DNA of 64,000 nucleotides, from the NCBI GenBank assembly GCA_036172665.1, contig CM069876.1, positions 41,323,001 to 41,387,000 of the forward strand, given 5' to 3'. This DNA is from Prosopocoilus inquinatus. Lineage: Eukaryota; Arthropoda; Insecta; Coleoptera; Lucanidae. Under the pieces are notes generated by a model. It searched no databases, was not told the origin of the DNA, and worked only from the letters and a program-made list of their open reading frames with translations. Numbering within the stretch: position 1 is the stretch's first letter; each line of letters opens with the position of its first letter. The translations under genes and the position numbers were made by a program. This document shows positions 1-13,575 of this stretch, one piece after another.

Positions 1-1640
1 TTACTGTAAATTTAGAGGCGAGGTGATGATAAGACGATAATTATTGACTGGTGCAGTCGCCGAAAACTTCTGCCATTTTTAATCCACCGACCGGCGGCTT
101 TAATTTAATTATCTCGTCGGCGCGCCGGCTTTTAATTAATTTAATTACCGCTGAGCAAATATTACTAGAGAATCCAGTTCGGTGGATTAAACGAAGAAAT
201 TCAGGTCAGGTGATATTTACGTCGTCAATTTCGTTGGCTCTTTGAGTTTAAATTGGTGACGACATCTTAAAATCGTAAAAAGAAAACGTAAAGTAGGACT
301 TTTTTTAATTTTTTACACGGACTGCTAAGTGCTTATCCTACAAGAGTATCTTGTTTCTGATTGACAGGCGGTGGAATTTTCGATTCTTATATTAACTTTA
401 AATGGACACAAAAAGTTACAAGGTATCGTATGTGCTAAAGTTACTTGTAGTCATGTAGGTTAACAACAAAAAGCGATTGACATTACTGATCATAGTTATG
501 TATATGCGCGGTCGCTGTGCGCAATCGATTCTTACTTTCTGGATGCACCTCGTACTTACATACAGTTACAAAAAAAAAAAAGAAAATTTTGATGTACCTG
601 CTTCAATAGAAGGTGCTTTAAACGTGTTTCGAAATTTGCAATGGGAATAAAACGTTTTCTTATTCTTATCTCTCTATTATTTTCATTAAAACTGTATTTC
701 CTCGTTTTAATAACTAAGTACGCCCCTGTTTGAAAACCACTCGATTTTCACCTCAATCATCGCCACACGGAAATTAATTTTTGTATCTCATTTCCTCCTA
801 TTACTTAGTTCTTTCTGTAAGTGGCAGGCAGGCGTTATACACGCCACATTGTCCGCCTTATCAACCCTCTCGATTAGATCGAATTACAACCACCCTCACT
901 TATTACCCCTTATCATGCAACCAAGTCAGGTCGATTACTGCGTCACACTCTGTATGTTACAATCCCAATCCTGCTGCTGCCTCGCTACTGCCGTGATCTG
1001 GCACTTGATTTGACTGCTCTTGGCCCGGCATCGTTCAGTTGTTCTTCATATTCCGGCGCCAACTTAGATCCTTGTTGTGATTTTCTCCTCGAAATTAGTG
1101 TTTGTTTGTGCATGTGTTCCTGTGTCGTCGTGCTCGCTATTATCGGTATTGTAGTAACAGCTTGAGTCATCGGGGGTTATTTTTGTGGTTTGAAAACGAA
1201 AGTTCTGGAGCAGATGCTTCCATCGAAAACGAAAGCGCGCAGAGCTTATTTTTAAAGTTAATTTGAAATAGTTGTGCGACGAGATTTTCTCACAAATGCA
1301 AAAATAAGAAATAAAAAGAAAAACGCTGTTGGCTTGCACATCGTGCGCTGCATATAAATTAACAGTTACTAATAATTCGAGAGCTTTCTGTTGTATTTTG
1401 TGCACGTCGTTTTTATAACAGCAGGACCACTAATTTTAAAAATTTTATTTTATAATGAAATTACATTTGTATTTTTTTTTTTTTAAAGATTGATTGGTCG
1501 GTGGATGTGAATTGTAAAAATCGCTAGTGATTTTATTTTTTTCAAATATGTGCATAAATTATAAAACGGTCGTTATTAATTAAATCTTGCTACATCATAC
1601 CGCTTTGTCAAATTATCCAGTTTTTCTAACACCTCAAAAA
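1..1640. other. No gene seen; AT-rich with G+C-richer patches
   Basis: Short open frames here have no splice context, no recognisable protein and no codon bias. Patches near 60-260 and 950-1260 are richer in G+C than the rest and could be conserved non-coding sequence. No repeat was recognised. Confidence 0.5.
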
Positions 1641-2041
1641 TAGAAAAGTAGGTACAGACACGTCATTAAATACAATGTAGGTAAACCCTACTTCAATATT
1701 TTTGATGTTTTATTATTTGAATATTTATTTTGACAGTATCTCTACCTCTACTTAGTTCCATTGCTAAGGGAAGCTTGGACGGACAGTGGTTGCGAGATTT
1801 CAGTTTATCAAATTTGATGTTTGATATTTTTTTAGTTTTGACATTTGTCTAAGTCTGTACAGTTGATCAAAAGTAGAAAAATAGGTATAGACATGGTCAA
1901 TACGTCATTAAGTACAATGCAGGTAAACCTTGCTTCAATATTTTTGATCTTTGACACATACACAAAGTGTCGCTTTTTTATTATTTATATTTACTTTGAC
2001 AATATCTCATTCAATTCTATTTACAATTAGTTACTTTGCTA

Positions 2042-2168
2042 GGCTTCGATTTCTTCACCTACGGATAAATTTATCTGCCAGGTAGTATCCTCGGAAACTA
2101 TTGTCGATACAGGGTTTCCAAGGATAATATCTGGCAAATAAATTTATCAGGAAGTGCAGAAATTGGGC
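2042..2168. mobile_element. Palindromic MITE, copy 1 (CTTCACCT family)
   Basis: The two arms, TTTCTTCACCT...GATAAATTTATC and its inverse, are separated by a short loop. The element belongs to the same family as 2446-2564 and 46791-46922. This copy is degraded at its right end. Confidence 0.7.
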
Positions 2169-2445
2169 ATAAGTCAAGGTTGGACAGTGGTTGCGAGATT
2201 TCAGTTTATCAAATTTGACGTTTGATATTTTTTTAGATTTGACATTTGTCTAAGTCTGTACAGTTGATCAAAAGTAGAAAAATAGGTATAGACATGGTCA
2301 ATACGTCATTAAGTACAATGCAAGTAAACCTTGCTTCAATATTTTTGATCTTTGACACATATAAAAAGTGTCAGTTTTTTTATTATTTATTATTTATTTT
2401 GACAGTATCTCATTCAATTCTACTTACAATTAGTTACTTTGCTAA

Positions 2446-2564
2446 GGCCAGATTTCTTCACCTACGGATAAATTTATCTGCCAGGTAGTATCCTCGGAAA
2501 CTATTGTCGATACAATGGATAATACCTGGCACATAAATTTATCAGGAGGTGAAGAAATTGGGCA
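2446..2564. mobile_element. Palindromic MITE, copy 2 (CTTCACCT family)
   Basis: The left arm GGCCAGATTTCTTCACCT pairs with the right arm AGGTGAAGAAATTGGGC. TAA is found next to both ends. The element lies at the same place in its tandem unit as copy 1. Confidence 0.75.
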
Positions 2565-2660
2565 TAAATGAAGGTTGGACAGTTGTTGCGAGATTTCAGT
2601 TTATTCAATTTGACGTTTTATATTTTTTTAATTTTGAAATTTATGTATAAGTGTGTACAC

Positions 2661-5600
2661 TTGCAGACAAAAAGTTTTTGAACCGCTGTCACCTAACAGG
2701 TGTAAGAACGAGAAACATTTGTTGATGTAAATCTTTGTCTTTGTTGTCATTTTAATTGACTTTTGAACATTATAATCTTTAAGTTTACTTTCTGTCAATA
2801 GTAAATAGCCGGATGTATAAGTCATTCTTTATTTACGTTATTTGTAATCGCAGCAGGTCGTGATTTTATGTTAAAAGGTTGGCTATCGTTATAAACGAAA
2901 CTTAATTCAACATCATTATAACGTAATTATGTCAAATTGTGACAATTCAAGTCAGATTGATTAAGCGGTGTTGTCAATTATGTAAATTTGGAAATTTACC
3001 AAATATATATATATAAATATACAATGCAACTTTGCATAATTCGCAATAATCTTAAAATTTAAAATGAAGTGACATTCATACTCAAAATTAATTCAAAATC
3101 AAGTGACATTCATACTCAAAATTTAGTGACATACATGAATACCACATTCTCACTAGACTTTCACGGCGTACTGCGATTACAAACAAATAAAGAATGGCTT
3201 ATATCATGCTTTAATAAATGAATTATTATTATCCATAGGTGTACTATTAATTACCCAAGAAAATATTGAAACCGACAGAAATTATCCGCCGCTGAATCGC
3301 ATATGTTTCCATTCTGCGATTGATTTTATTGCTCTTGCTGTCAAAATGACGGATGCGACTTATCACCGAAGCCAAAAGTGAGGTTATTTGTTTGTTACTA
3401 AAGATTTTGTTCACTAGGGTCTCTAGATGAAGTACATTTAATTTTGTTTGGCAGCGTTTTGAAATCAAATGTCATTGTCATTGTTCATGGGTAATTTCAG
3501 GTTTCACTTTGCCTGTCGTAATTTGACAGTAGTGTTTGACATAGGCGCAGTTATAAACTTTATTTTCATGAATCTACATTTCAAGTGACAAATTTGATAT
3601 GATTGAAGTACCTTTGAAACATCACACTTATGCATAAAGACAAATAGAAAGCAAAGGACAAGATTTTAGAAACGGAAAAAGAAATTTCTTCAAGAGTTTT
3701 TGATGAGGGAAAATCAAAATCAGATAACGCCGTCACTGAGCTTTCGCAATAAGTTACTAGATTAGAAAGAATAAGATGTCGTGTTGCTATTTCACAATTT
3801 GAACAAATGCAGCAAAGATATGGCGAATCTAACACGTTGTTTCCGAACCGAAGTAAGATAAATGTCAATCAAATCTAGGGACTCTAGGGTTATATTTATT
3901 GGTGGAATGACAGCACTGTCCAAAATTTTCTGTTCGCAATTGTACGAGACGTCACATTCTTGCCGGTATTTTATTATGCACTACTGTACATCGTCATCAC
4001 CGAATTTTATTTTATTTTTCTTTTGATTTTCTCTTCTTTTTTATTTGGTTACCGGTGGGAAAGTTGCTGTATGACCCAAAAATGCGTTTAATTTCATTTT
4101 AACGTGAGAAACAAAGTTTTTCCATCGACTACCAACCGTTGCCAAATTAAATTACTTTGGCTTTTCTTTTTTGCGACGACTTTGAAACGCGCTTAACAGA
4201 TGGCGTTAAGTAAAATGGGCTTTGAATCAATTACGCCTATATCTTTTTTTTATTATGGGATACTGTGGGTGTTTCGGGGTATCTGCACTAGACTGTCTCT
4301 TATTCATAAAATTTACCAAAAATTGCTGGTATGATAATTAAGTAATGACACTTTAGGACTAGAGCATATTTTTTCTTTATAACTTGATAATGTCAAAATA
4401 ATTTGATTTCTTAGCGAAGCTTCGTTTTGAGCAAATGTGAACTGTCAGCATCAAGTACTAAATCCCTCGTTCCTTTTTGTGTCTTATTAGCAAACAACTC
4501 CGTGAAAGTGGAGATTATAAATTGCAAATTAGTTTTAGAAAAATGAAACTTTGAAGTCTTTCATCTACCATGTAGGGTAATTAAAGCAAGTTCCTTGTTA
4601 ATTACTAGCTTCAAGATGAACAAGATGATGCACTTTGCTTGCACTTGCAAGTTTAAAAGTAATCTTACACTTTGCCGCATACTCGTTTCGCTTTTTGTGT
4701 TTCTAAACTCTATTTCACGTCGACGTCTTAATCATAATTTCATGTATTCATAGCAATCTATTCTGTATTCACAATAATAAATTATTAAATAATTGGTTTG
4801 AATAAGCCCCCCCGTCCGTTTGGTGGCCGAATAGAAACTCGTGACCAGGTAATTTACCGGCTGTCTAAACCTGTTTCGCTTCGTACAATAAAAACTGTAA
4901 TATAAGTATTTATGCTTGAATGTATACTAACTAAGAAATGCCCCGGTATTGAAAAAAAAATATATATATATAATAGTTAAACAAACTGATGGATATATTA
5001 CACTACATAAACCGAGCGAAAGCTTTTCATTTTATTTTATTCCACAGAAATGTATTTTTTTGTTGTTGTTGAAGCTTCGCATTATGTCACCTATCATTGG
5101 AAATGATGGTGATGGCTGTAGAATCAGGAAAGGAAATCAATCCGGAGCCGTGTTGACGAAACAAAGTGACGTTTATTGACAGAGTAATAAATATACTTCG
5201 GCGAGCTGGTATTATCGGACTTCTTTATAAATTATTCGCGGGAGTTGGAAATTTATTGCGCGTAATTACGACACCTTTGCCTATGTTTTATTTACTCGGA
5301 AAGGCAAATGCGACGATGCGTTTTGTAATTTTTTAAGAAAGAAGTCATAACAGATTTTTTTTCTGCAGACTGGGACAAATCTAATCTTTGCCTTTCATTT
5401 AATAAAAGCAAAGGATTTAAAACATGTTACGTCTAAATTGGAAACCTTAATCTGTGGCTACACTTCCTACGCTTAATGAAAATAAAAGGTCAAAGCGAAA
5501 GCATCGTAACAGACACAGATGTGGCCCTGGCATGAGAAACGGTCTACCAAAAATACTTAAGAAATTTAGGTTCAGTCCTTCTCGTACCTTAAAATATAAA

Positions 5601-6900
5601 ATATTTTCATGCATACTTTTACAATTTTGTTTTAATTTTGACCATTTGATTAACTTCCAAGCCAGAAAAGAAAAAAAAAACAATCAAATAATGAACAAAC
5701 TAATAAAGAGGCAGGAAATTGGTATGTAATGTTCTTTGAGGGTAGATTTTATAGTATAATATTAGTTAGAAAAGTACATAGGGCTGGGAAAACGAAAAAA
5801 ATAAACATGGAACGCTGACTGGACAGAATCCAAGAAATGGAAACGAATAAACCCGAATTCGTGACTTCAGCAAAGATAAAGAAAAGAAGGGAAGAAAAGT
5901 GTAATTTAAAGAATTCTAAAAAAAGATACTTGTACTTTCATTCCATTAATCTAATCCTAATCAGGCTACAATTCGGTGAGCAGAAAAGGGGGCACGGCAC
6001 GTTCATAAATTTCAAATTAATCCCTTCCGGAAGTTGCTCACTTCGTCATTCCATGTTTAACTATTTACATTGATATCGATCTTCTTCAAAATTCGACAAC
6101 AAGATCCCCTCCATCCAAATGAAGTACCAGAAAATAAAGTTAACAAAGAAGTTGCAGATATGTGAGATCTGGTAATTGCACAAAAGTGGAATTACACTGT
6201 AAAAACGAGAATCTTGAAGACCAGGAGAAATGAAGTTAAAACGGAACGCTCGTAAACTTATTTGGACCAAGGTTGATAGAGCTCGACTGTGTATTAAGAG
6301 GTTGCCTTGATCCAGTAGGAAAGATTTGGGTACACTCATTACGTCACCTCACGTCACGTCAAGTCACATCACGTAGAATTCCATTGAGCATAAGAATCAG
6401 CTTCCTATATTAAATGATCAATAGGACTACAGAATTGATTCCGTTTTCAGTGAATTAAATTAAGCTTTAGGGAACAGATTAAAACTCATTTTATTTACTT
6501 CACTGTGATGGATAGAAGTTTCATGTGACGTCACAAGTTACTTTTGCGGGGTGAAAAGTTTCAAACCACTGATTTTAATGGGAACGTGGCAACCTACTAC
6601 ATGCAACATCAGTTTTACCAATCTTGATTTGGACATCAAGTATACACAAACGAAAAGAGAATTTTTTTTGAGATGGCTTTGAAAGAACACGCGAAAGAAA
6701 AACTGAAACCTTACTACCATAAAGCAAGAAGAAATCAGACGAGGAAGTGTCGTAAGCTAAACACAATTAAGGCAAAATTTTTCCAAATGTAAATCGGTGA
6801 AGTAATTCTTAATCGTCATTCCTTATCATAATAGTCTTTTTTGGCAAGGTTTATCTTTACAAAATCCCTCTAAAAACCGAAATACGTAACATGTACGTTT
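2661..6900. other. Intergenic or intronic, no gene seen
   Basis: The stretch is AT-rich with only short open frames. A small direct repeat, AGTGACATTCATACTCAAAAT, occurs twice at 3067-3123 with a third partial copy. A CACGTCA-like cluster of short direct repeats lies at 6340-6375. Nothing else was recognised. Confidence 0.45.
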
Positions 6901-8900
6901 CTCTTCGTTGGTTACCAAAAAGAAGCTGTCAATTTTTTTAATCTAATTGAACTCCAAAATCAGCTGTCAAGAAACTAGAGTATGTGAATTTAAATGAAAA
7001 CGAAAACCGAATAACGGGACCCGTATTTCATTTACACCCAAAGTTAATAGTAAGCACTCGATAAATCATTTTAATCGAGTATGACACGTGTCAAGAAAAT
7101 AGAAATTAGAAAAATAATTGACAACGTGTTAATCACGTACGGAAAGAGATCTTTAAAGACCAGATGAAATAAAACTAGGTAAAACTAAATAGGTAGAAAC
7201 AATGAAAAAAAGAAACGTTTGGGAGGAAAACAATTTGTCCGAGAGGATAGAGGAAACAAAATATTTTTACAGAGAAAAACGAACAAGGAAGGGATGGAAT
7301 GCCAAAACCTTTGGGGTTGACTACAAAAAGAAAAAGGAAATTTGTCCAAGAGAGTGTAGAAAAGAAAAGATCTTTTCAGAAAAGAATTAACAAATAAGGT
7401 GCAATCGTACAATAAACCCATCTTTTAGAGATTTTTTTCTTTTTTAATGTGTAGTTGGTAACGTAACTCTGTCCATGACGGAGGAGTAAAAGGCCATCGT
7501 TTCTCTTCGTTTAATACCAAGAAAGAAGGTTGTTCTCTTCGTTTAATACTAAGAAAGAAGGTTGGTTTGTCAGCTGAAGAAATTGTTATACATTTTCTGA
7601 AATCTAATTCAACGAAAAAATCAACTATCAAAAAACTAGTGTCTGAATTTCAATGAAAATAAAAAGAACGAGTAACGGGGCCCGTATTCGTTTACAAAAC
7701 GTTAATAGTAAACGCTCGTTGAACTCGAGTACGACTTCGTGTCGTCAAAATAGAAATTAGAAATAATTGACAACGTGTGAATTATGTATGAAATGACATC
7801 TTTGAAGACCAGAAGAAATAATACCAAGAAAGCCCATTTAGATAGAGACAATGAAAAAAAACGAAGCTTGGGAATGACCACAAAAATTAAGACGAATCGT
7901 TTAACTCGAATGCAACTTCGTATATTCAAAATGGAAATTAGAAATAATTGTCAGCGTGTTAATGATGTATGATATGAGATCCTTGAGAACCAAAGAAAAA
8001 TAAAATCATGAGAACCCATTTAGATAGAAGCGATGGAAAAAAGAAACCTTTGGAGATGACTACAAAAAGAAGAACATAATTTTCCAAGGGAGGAAACACA
8101 AAACTTTTCCAGAAAAAAAAATTTTAGAAGGGATGGAATGAAAATTGCAATTGTCCAATTAAACCATCTTTTAGAGATTTCTTTCTTTTTTAATATTTAG
8201 TTGGTGACTCTAACGACGACGGAGGATTAAAAGTGCAACTTTGCTCTTCGAACGATATCAAAAAAGAAAGCCTTTTGTCAGCTGAAAAAGAAATTGTCAT
8301 AGTACAATTTGTTTTAATTCAATTACAAAATCAACTGTAAAAAAGCTAGAGTATGTGAAATTAAATGAAAATGAAAAACGAATAACGGGGTCCGTATTTC
8401 GTTTACAAAATGTTAATAGTATATTGAAGTCAACTCTTGTCCGATGAAATTTGTCAGTTGTTTTTAAAACTGTAACCGGGCACTGTTTAATTAGAAGGAA
8501 CACTGAGTGTTTGACTGATGAAGCTATCAAGCGATAATGAAACGTTGAATGTTCCCTCTAATTAAACAGTGTCCGGTTACAGTTTTAAAAACAACTTTCT
8601 TGTTAACAATAAACACTCGACAAATCACAATGCATGTCGACGTATCGTCAAAATTGAAATTAGAAATAGTTAACAACGTGTTAATGATGTACGAAATGAG
8701 ATCTTGGAAGACCAGTGGAAATAAAATTAGGGATAAACTAATTAGATCGTAACTGTGAAGAAAAGAAGCCTTTGGGAATGACTACGAGAAGAAGGAGAAG
8801 AGAATTGACCAAGTGAGTGTAGGAACCAAAACAAAAATTAACAAGGGAGGAATGAGGGATGGGATCACAAGTGCGATTGCCCAATAAGACCATATTCTAC
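6900..8900. repeat. Diverged tandem array, roughly 700-bp units
   Basis: The same ordered text recurs three times: ATAACGGG.CCCGTATT (at about 7011, 7673, 8384), then GTTAATAGTA, then GAAATTAGAAA, an AACGTGT(T/G)AAT segment and a GA.ATC(T)TT.GAAGACCAG segment. AGAGATTT(C/T)TTTCTTTTTTAAT (7428, 8174) marks another register. Unit 3 is split by the foldback at 8458-8595. The purine-rich open frames here are by-products of the repeat. Confidence 0.75.
8458..8595 (+). mobile_element. Foldback element with hammerhead-like core in its loop
   Basis: Arms of about 48 bp (GTTGTTTTTAAAACTGTAAC and its inverse) form a near-perfect inverted repeat. The loop contains CTGATGA (8515-8521), a TATC/GATA stem and GAAAC (8539-8543), the arrangement of a hammerhead ribozyme core with one extra base before stem II. 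A related core is at 57453. Penelope-like elements are known to carry hammerhead motifs; linking this copy to them is inference. Confidence 0.65.
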
Positions 8901-10347
8901 AAATTTCTTTCTAAAGTCCCAACTCAGGCAACGTTCTTCTGTTTTGTCATATTATCGACGTACCTTTACAATATTTTGTGCTATCCTTTAAGGAACAAAA
9001 ATTCTCCTTTTTTTTTCAATTCGACGTACCATAGATAATCCTTTGTTTTTCAAATAATTTCGCAAAGGAAAGGTTTCGTAATCCCTTTCTTGCTTTTTGG
9101 AATTTACATACATAAGCGAATGAATGATGAATAAAATAATTAAAACCTTGTAAATTCTTGATAGTTTTTGAACTTGATAATTCGAAATGGGTGAAATATA
9201 CGTGTAAATAAAAGCGACAAAGTATTTTTTTTTTTTTAATAAACAATGTGTTCTGGAAGGCGTATTTAACTTTGAAAAAAGTACTCTGTGCACTAGCTCA
9301 TTAAAAAGCTATTTTTATCTGTGACTTTGAAATCGGCGTAAAAAAAGTAAAAGCAGATTCTTTGATTGCCGATGCTTCCTGCGCATGTGTTTTCCATTTC
9401 GACATGATGGCCTGATGGCCCTCCGAAAATAAGAGCTTTTTATATATTCCACGCTATTTTTTATTAACAACATCTTGTCGGTGTATTTTATATTTTCCGA
9501 AAGGTCGGTAATAAATTACGCTTACCATTCAATTTAATAAACGAGCTATTAATTTATCCTCACGTTTTTTTTTTTTTTGAATAGTGTGAAAATAAGACTA
9601 ATTGCGTTTTGAAATAATTAATTAGTAAGGCAATTTGCATCTGGTTCAAAAACAGGACGATTAACTAAATGAATTATTGTGAGAGCATAATAAGTTAATA
9701 AGAGTCTCGTTTGTGGCCAATTAATTTGGAAAAAGCGATTTTTTAAAATTATGGGATGGGGATTACCCGTAATTTGGTTGATTTAATGAGTAAATTGTTC
9801 GCAGGTTGTAATTTGCCGGTGCCAGGACGTGTCGAAAATTAAATGGTTCGGTTCACTGGTGATTATTACCTCTTGCAAAACACGGTTAATTATCCTTGCA
9901 ACTTGCTTGCGTATCGTTTTTAATTGGACTCTGCCATTGTGTTGCAAGGCATAAAGACATCAGCGGGCTTCATTGTTCGCCATGGTTATTTTATTATCAT
10001 CACCATCAGCATCTCGAAGGAATTTCATTTTGCACACAAGACTCCGGCTCTTGTGTTATCAGGTTTCGACGATCGGGCTCTCCGTTTTGGCCCGTTTTAA
10101 TTTTATGTGCTCGTTTTCCACAAAAGGAGTGTAAAATCGGAGTTTAATGGCGAATGTATGTGATATCTTAATTAAAATTTCGGGGCCCGTTGAAATGTGG
10201 CGACGTTGGGTTTTTTTTTGTGCGTTCTGTTTCCATGTCATTACCTGTCGGCTTAGTGAAACATTTTAATTTGGAAAGGAAGCACAAAAAAATGAATGTT
10301 TTTTTTGCATTATTTCAGCTCTACGAACTTGTTATACATATGACAGC
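8900..10347. other. Non-coding, no recognised repeat
   Basis: The stretch is AT-rich with some moderately G+C-richer sequence at 9830-10180. The open frames at 9896-10147 and 10059-10241 have no splice support or recognisable product. Nothing else is seen. Confidence 0.45.
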
Positions 10348-10350
10348 TAA

Positions 10351-11082
10351 GGCCCAGTTTTCCATATCAGTTTAACTTTAAGACTTCAGTTTATTTTCTT
10401 ATACTCTTATACTGAGTTGCTCAGTGTTCAGAAAATTATCAACTGCTAATTAAGTATCTAACCATAATTTTCTTTCATAGTTGAACTACGTTTTACTTCT
10501 TAATTCATAGTTAAACTACTTTTACATCTTAATCAATGTCTGAACAACAAAAAAGAGAATAAAACTCTAGTTAACGTTAAACGTAGTTTAAACCTTCAGG
10601 CCGGGTCTCTCAGGCTGAGTTGCTCATGAAGGTTTAAACTGCGTTTAAAATCAACTAGAGTTTTATTCTTTTTTTGGTCGTTCAGATAGAGATTAAGATG
10701 TAAAACGTGGTTTAACTATGAAAGAAAACTGTGGTTTAAAACTTAATCCGCAGTTAATAAATTGATAGTTTAAACGGACACTGAGCAACAACTCAGCCTC
10801 AGTCACATTTTAACTTTGATCTTCAATTAATTTCCATCTGTTCCTAAGTAAATAAACTGAAGATTAAAGTTAAACTGTGACTGAGAAGCCGGGCCTCAAT
10901 GAGCAACTCAGTGCTAGTTTTTCAATCGGGGTTTAACTTTAAACTTCGTTTTATTCCCATAGAAACAATTGCCCTTACAATCATTACCATGAAAATGAAG
11001 CCAAGTATAAAGTCAAGCTCTGATTGAAAAACTAGGCCGGACTGAAGAGAACAGTTAAACTGAGATAGAAAAACCGAGTCCT
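10351..11082. mobile_element. Nested cluster of foldback MITEs
   Basis: The outer ends, GGCCCAGTTTTCCATATCAG and its imperfect inverse ending CCGAGTCC, carry a TAA on each side. Inside are further inverted pairs: TTTAACTTTGATCTTC / GAAGATTAAAGTTAAA (10808-10886), GCTAGTTTTTCAATC / GATTGAAAAACTAG (10913-11034) and TTAACGTTAAACGTAGTTTAAACC with its inverse around 10570-10660. At least three insertions of related elements appear to be stacked. Confidence 0.75.
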
Positions 11083-11335
11083 TTTAATTTCGTGCTTTCT
11101 TCTTTACAAATTTTTCGATCAGTTTTTTAGCATCAAGTTATTTTTTTTCTCAATTATTTCATTACCTGCTTTATAAAAAATGCGAAATTTTAGCTGCAGT
11201 TTTAATTAAAAGATAAAAAAACTGGCTTAAGGGAACTCTACATATAGACTCTCCAAAATACTGGACTCCAAGGAGTTTCTGAACCGTTTTTATTTGACAA
11301 AATAAAGAGACACTGTATCTACGTACTTACATATA

Positions 11336-12125
11336 CAGGGTGTTAATAAAAAACCTATACAACGTTTGGCAGGTGATGGTAGAGATCAAGACAAGAGAAA
11401 AATTCCAATAAACCCGTGTCCAATATTCAATACCGGCTGTCCACGCTATGTGTCCACTCTTATAAACTTTTATTTTTTAAATAAAATTCGGAATCTATAA
11501 ATTAAATAAAAAAAACTGAATATTCCGACGCAGCACTAGCCATCGTACGACTTCCGTTTCGCCGAAAATGACATCATCTTTCTTATTTTAAGTAGAACGG
11601 CCTGTATGTTTTTACAATTTGGCATCCACAGGTCATCATGAGTCCGAATATGTGTCACTTGATAATTTTGGTTTCCACGACAACGAATTTTTTTTTGTTT
11701 TTTTTTTTTAATTTTCGAAGCTATAAATCGTGCATTTTCGTTCTAATGCCTTCAAATAATTCGAAAAAAACTGCTACTTTGATTGAATTTTGTTTTTTAA
11801 CATTTTTACAGCACATTAAATTTTTGTTAGGTTGTAAGACATTGAATGGCCTGTTGATTCCAAATATGTAAAAATATACAGGCCGTTCCATTTAAAATAT
11901 GAAAGATGATGTCATACGGTGGCCAGCGCTAAATCGGAATATTCAGCTTTTTTTTTTAATTTGTCGATCCCGAATTTTATGTAAAAAATAATAATTTTAA
12001 AAAAGTGGACATATAGCGTGGACACCCTGTATTGAATATTGGACACGATTTATTAGAATTTTCTTCTTGTTTTGATCTCTACTATCACTTGCCAAACGTT
12101 GTATAGGTTTTTTATGAACACCCTG
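11336..12125. mobile_element. 790-bp non-autonomous element with long TIRs, TA duplication
   Basis: The terminal inverted repeats begin CAGGGTGTTAATAAAAAACC and extend through about 200 bp or more on each side, including CGTTTGGCA, a GTCCAATATTCAATA segment and a second block ending GGCCTGT. TA flanks both ends. No transposase frame is present. The termini resemble Tc1/mariner-type elements of insects. Single related ends occur at 34377 and 34558. Confidence 0.85.
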
Positions 12126-13575
12126 TAGACTCCAAAATGAAAAAAATGAAAAGAAAAGTTCGTACAACATTTAGCGGCGTAGCTATAAGGGTTGCAGGGA
12201 TCGCAAGCGCTAAAACATACCATAAAGACACCATAAAGCTTAAATTTGTAATTTTCCGGGCAAAGATTCCAAAACAAGTGAAAAACGTTAGGAACGTTTA
12301 AGGACACTATCTTCAAAAGAACTTCAAATAAATAAAATTTTATGCTTAAAAAATAGTTAAAGCGAAAGAATTTATAAGCACATGTGGCGCCACCTATTGC
12401 CGCTAGCCATAACATTGTGTTCTTTATTTACTGAAAAACGACTGAAAAACCTAAGAACGTTCAAGAACAACGTCGTTCTTGATACGACTTTGAAAAAGAG
12501 AATCATTTGTGACGCCATCTGTTACTCTGTGTCATAACTTTGTCATATTTATTTGAGGGGAAACCAATCTCAAGGCTACTGAAATCGCTAAAAAAATTAA
12601 GAAAGAATGTTACGAAAAAAAAACAATTTCGAATAACTAAAGTTGAACAGAAATGGTAAAAAGAATTTCAAAGAAATTTTAAACATAAGCAGCGCCATCT
12701 CTTAATCTCTGGCCGCAATTAATCTTGTTCCCCTTTATACTTTGGAAGACAGTTTCAAAAAAAATGAAAACAAATTTCTTCAAGAAAGTTCGAGAAATAG
12801 TTTAAGTCTACTCCGCTAAAATTTTAACAGCTTTTGTCACTTTTTAGAAATAGGATAATCCAGCAGTCTCGTAGTATCTAAATATTCTTTTTAGTTTTAT
12901 TTTTTTAATAGTAAATATTGTAATAATAAAGGGCGTTGGTAAAAATTTTGCAACCCGACGACTTGACTTCTAGTTACGCCACTGACAACATTCAGGAGTT
13001 CCCGAACCCCTCTTTTCATTTTCATAAAATCAAAAGAACCTGCATTTGTAACGTATTATAAACTTTGCCCGTTCTAATTCGGTTCTTAAAATTTATTTAC
13101 GCTTTGTTTGCCATCAAAAAATCACTATAAATATCTCACGCGAGTTATTTCCGTCTTAGATGTGCCCCGTAAAGTTATAGGAGACGCAGTTTGAAGCAAG
13201 TGGCTATTTTAATTCGCCCCAATCTACATATATACATGCATACATAGTTTCTTGATAAATTGTAATCGCAGGAAATTATAAGATTGCATCCGCAGGGAGG
13301 GACAAGTACATAATTCATTTTTAAATCTAATTTTCTATTGAGGTCCTTATGCCCAAGCGAAATTATTTTTATACTGCTCCTGTATCACTCTATCACACCA
13401 CCAAAAACGAACCTTCGATAAGCAAAACCAAGCAAGCAAGCTGGCTATCTTTTTTACGTTTAGTGCACAATTAGATAGACAGATTTTGATAAATGTTACG
13501 GACTGATAACACTCGTTGTGACCCGTTCGTGATGTTGTTACCGTCGAAATTTTGAGTGGGAAAAGTGCGAGTGTC
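12126..13575. repeat. Non-coding; three diverged copies of a GCGCCA(C/T)CT segment
   Basis: GTGGCGCCACCTATTGCCGC (12384), GTGACGCCATCTGTTACTCT (12509) and GCAGCGCCATCTCTTAATCT (12690) each lead into CATAA or GCAAT and a T-rich stretch, so this is an old tandem repeat. The rest, to the first Trio exon, is AT-rich without clear promoter elements. Confidence 0.5.

Larger units (their letters stand above)
1641..2660. repeat. Tandem array, about 400-bp unit
   Basis: Two nearly complete units begin with GGACAGTGG at 1781 and 2182, and a third start is at about 2577; a partial, more diverged unit precedes at 1641-1780. Each complete unit ends with a copy of the palindromic MITE (2042-2168, 2446-2564), so the insertion came before the duplication. 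The paired small ORFs at 1845 and 2246 are copies of the same repeat and not genes. Confidence 0.85.

Noticed and set aside
1845..2488. Two near-identical small proteins starting MSKSVQLIKS
   Set aside because: They are two units of the non-coding tandem repeat; frames diverge where the units diverge.
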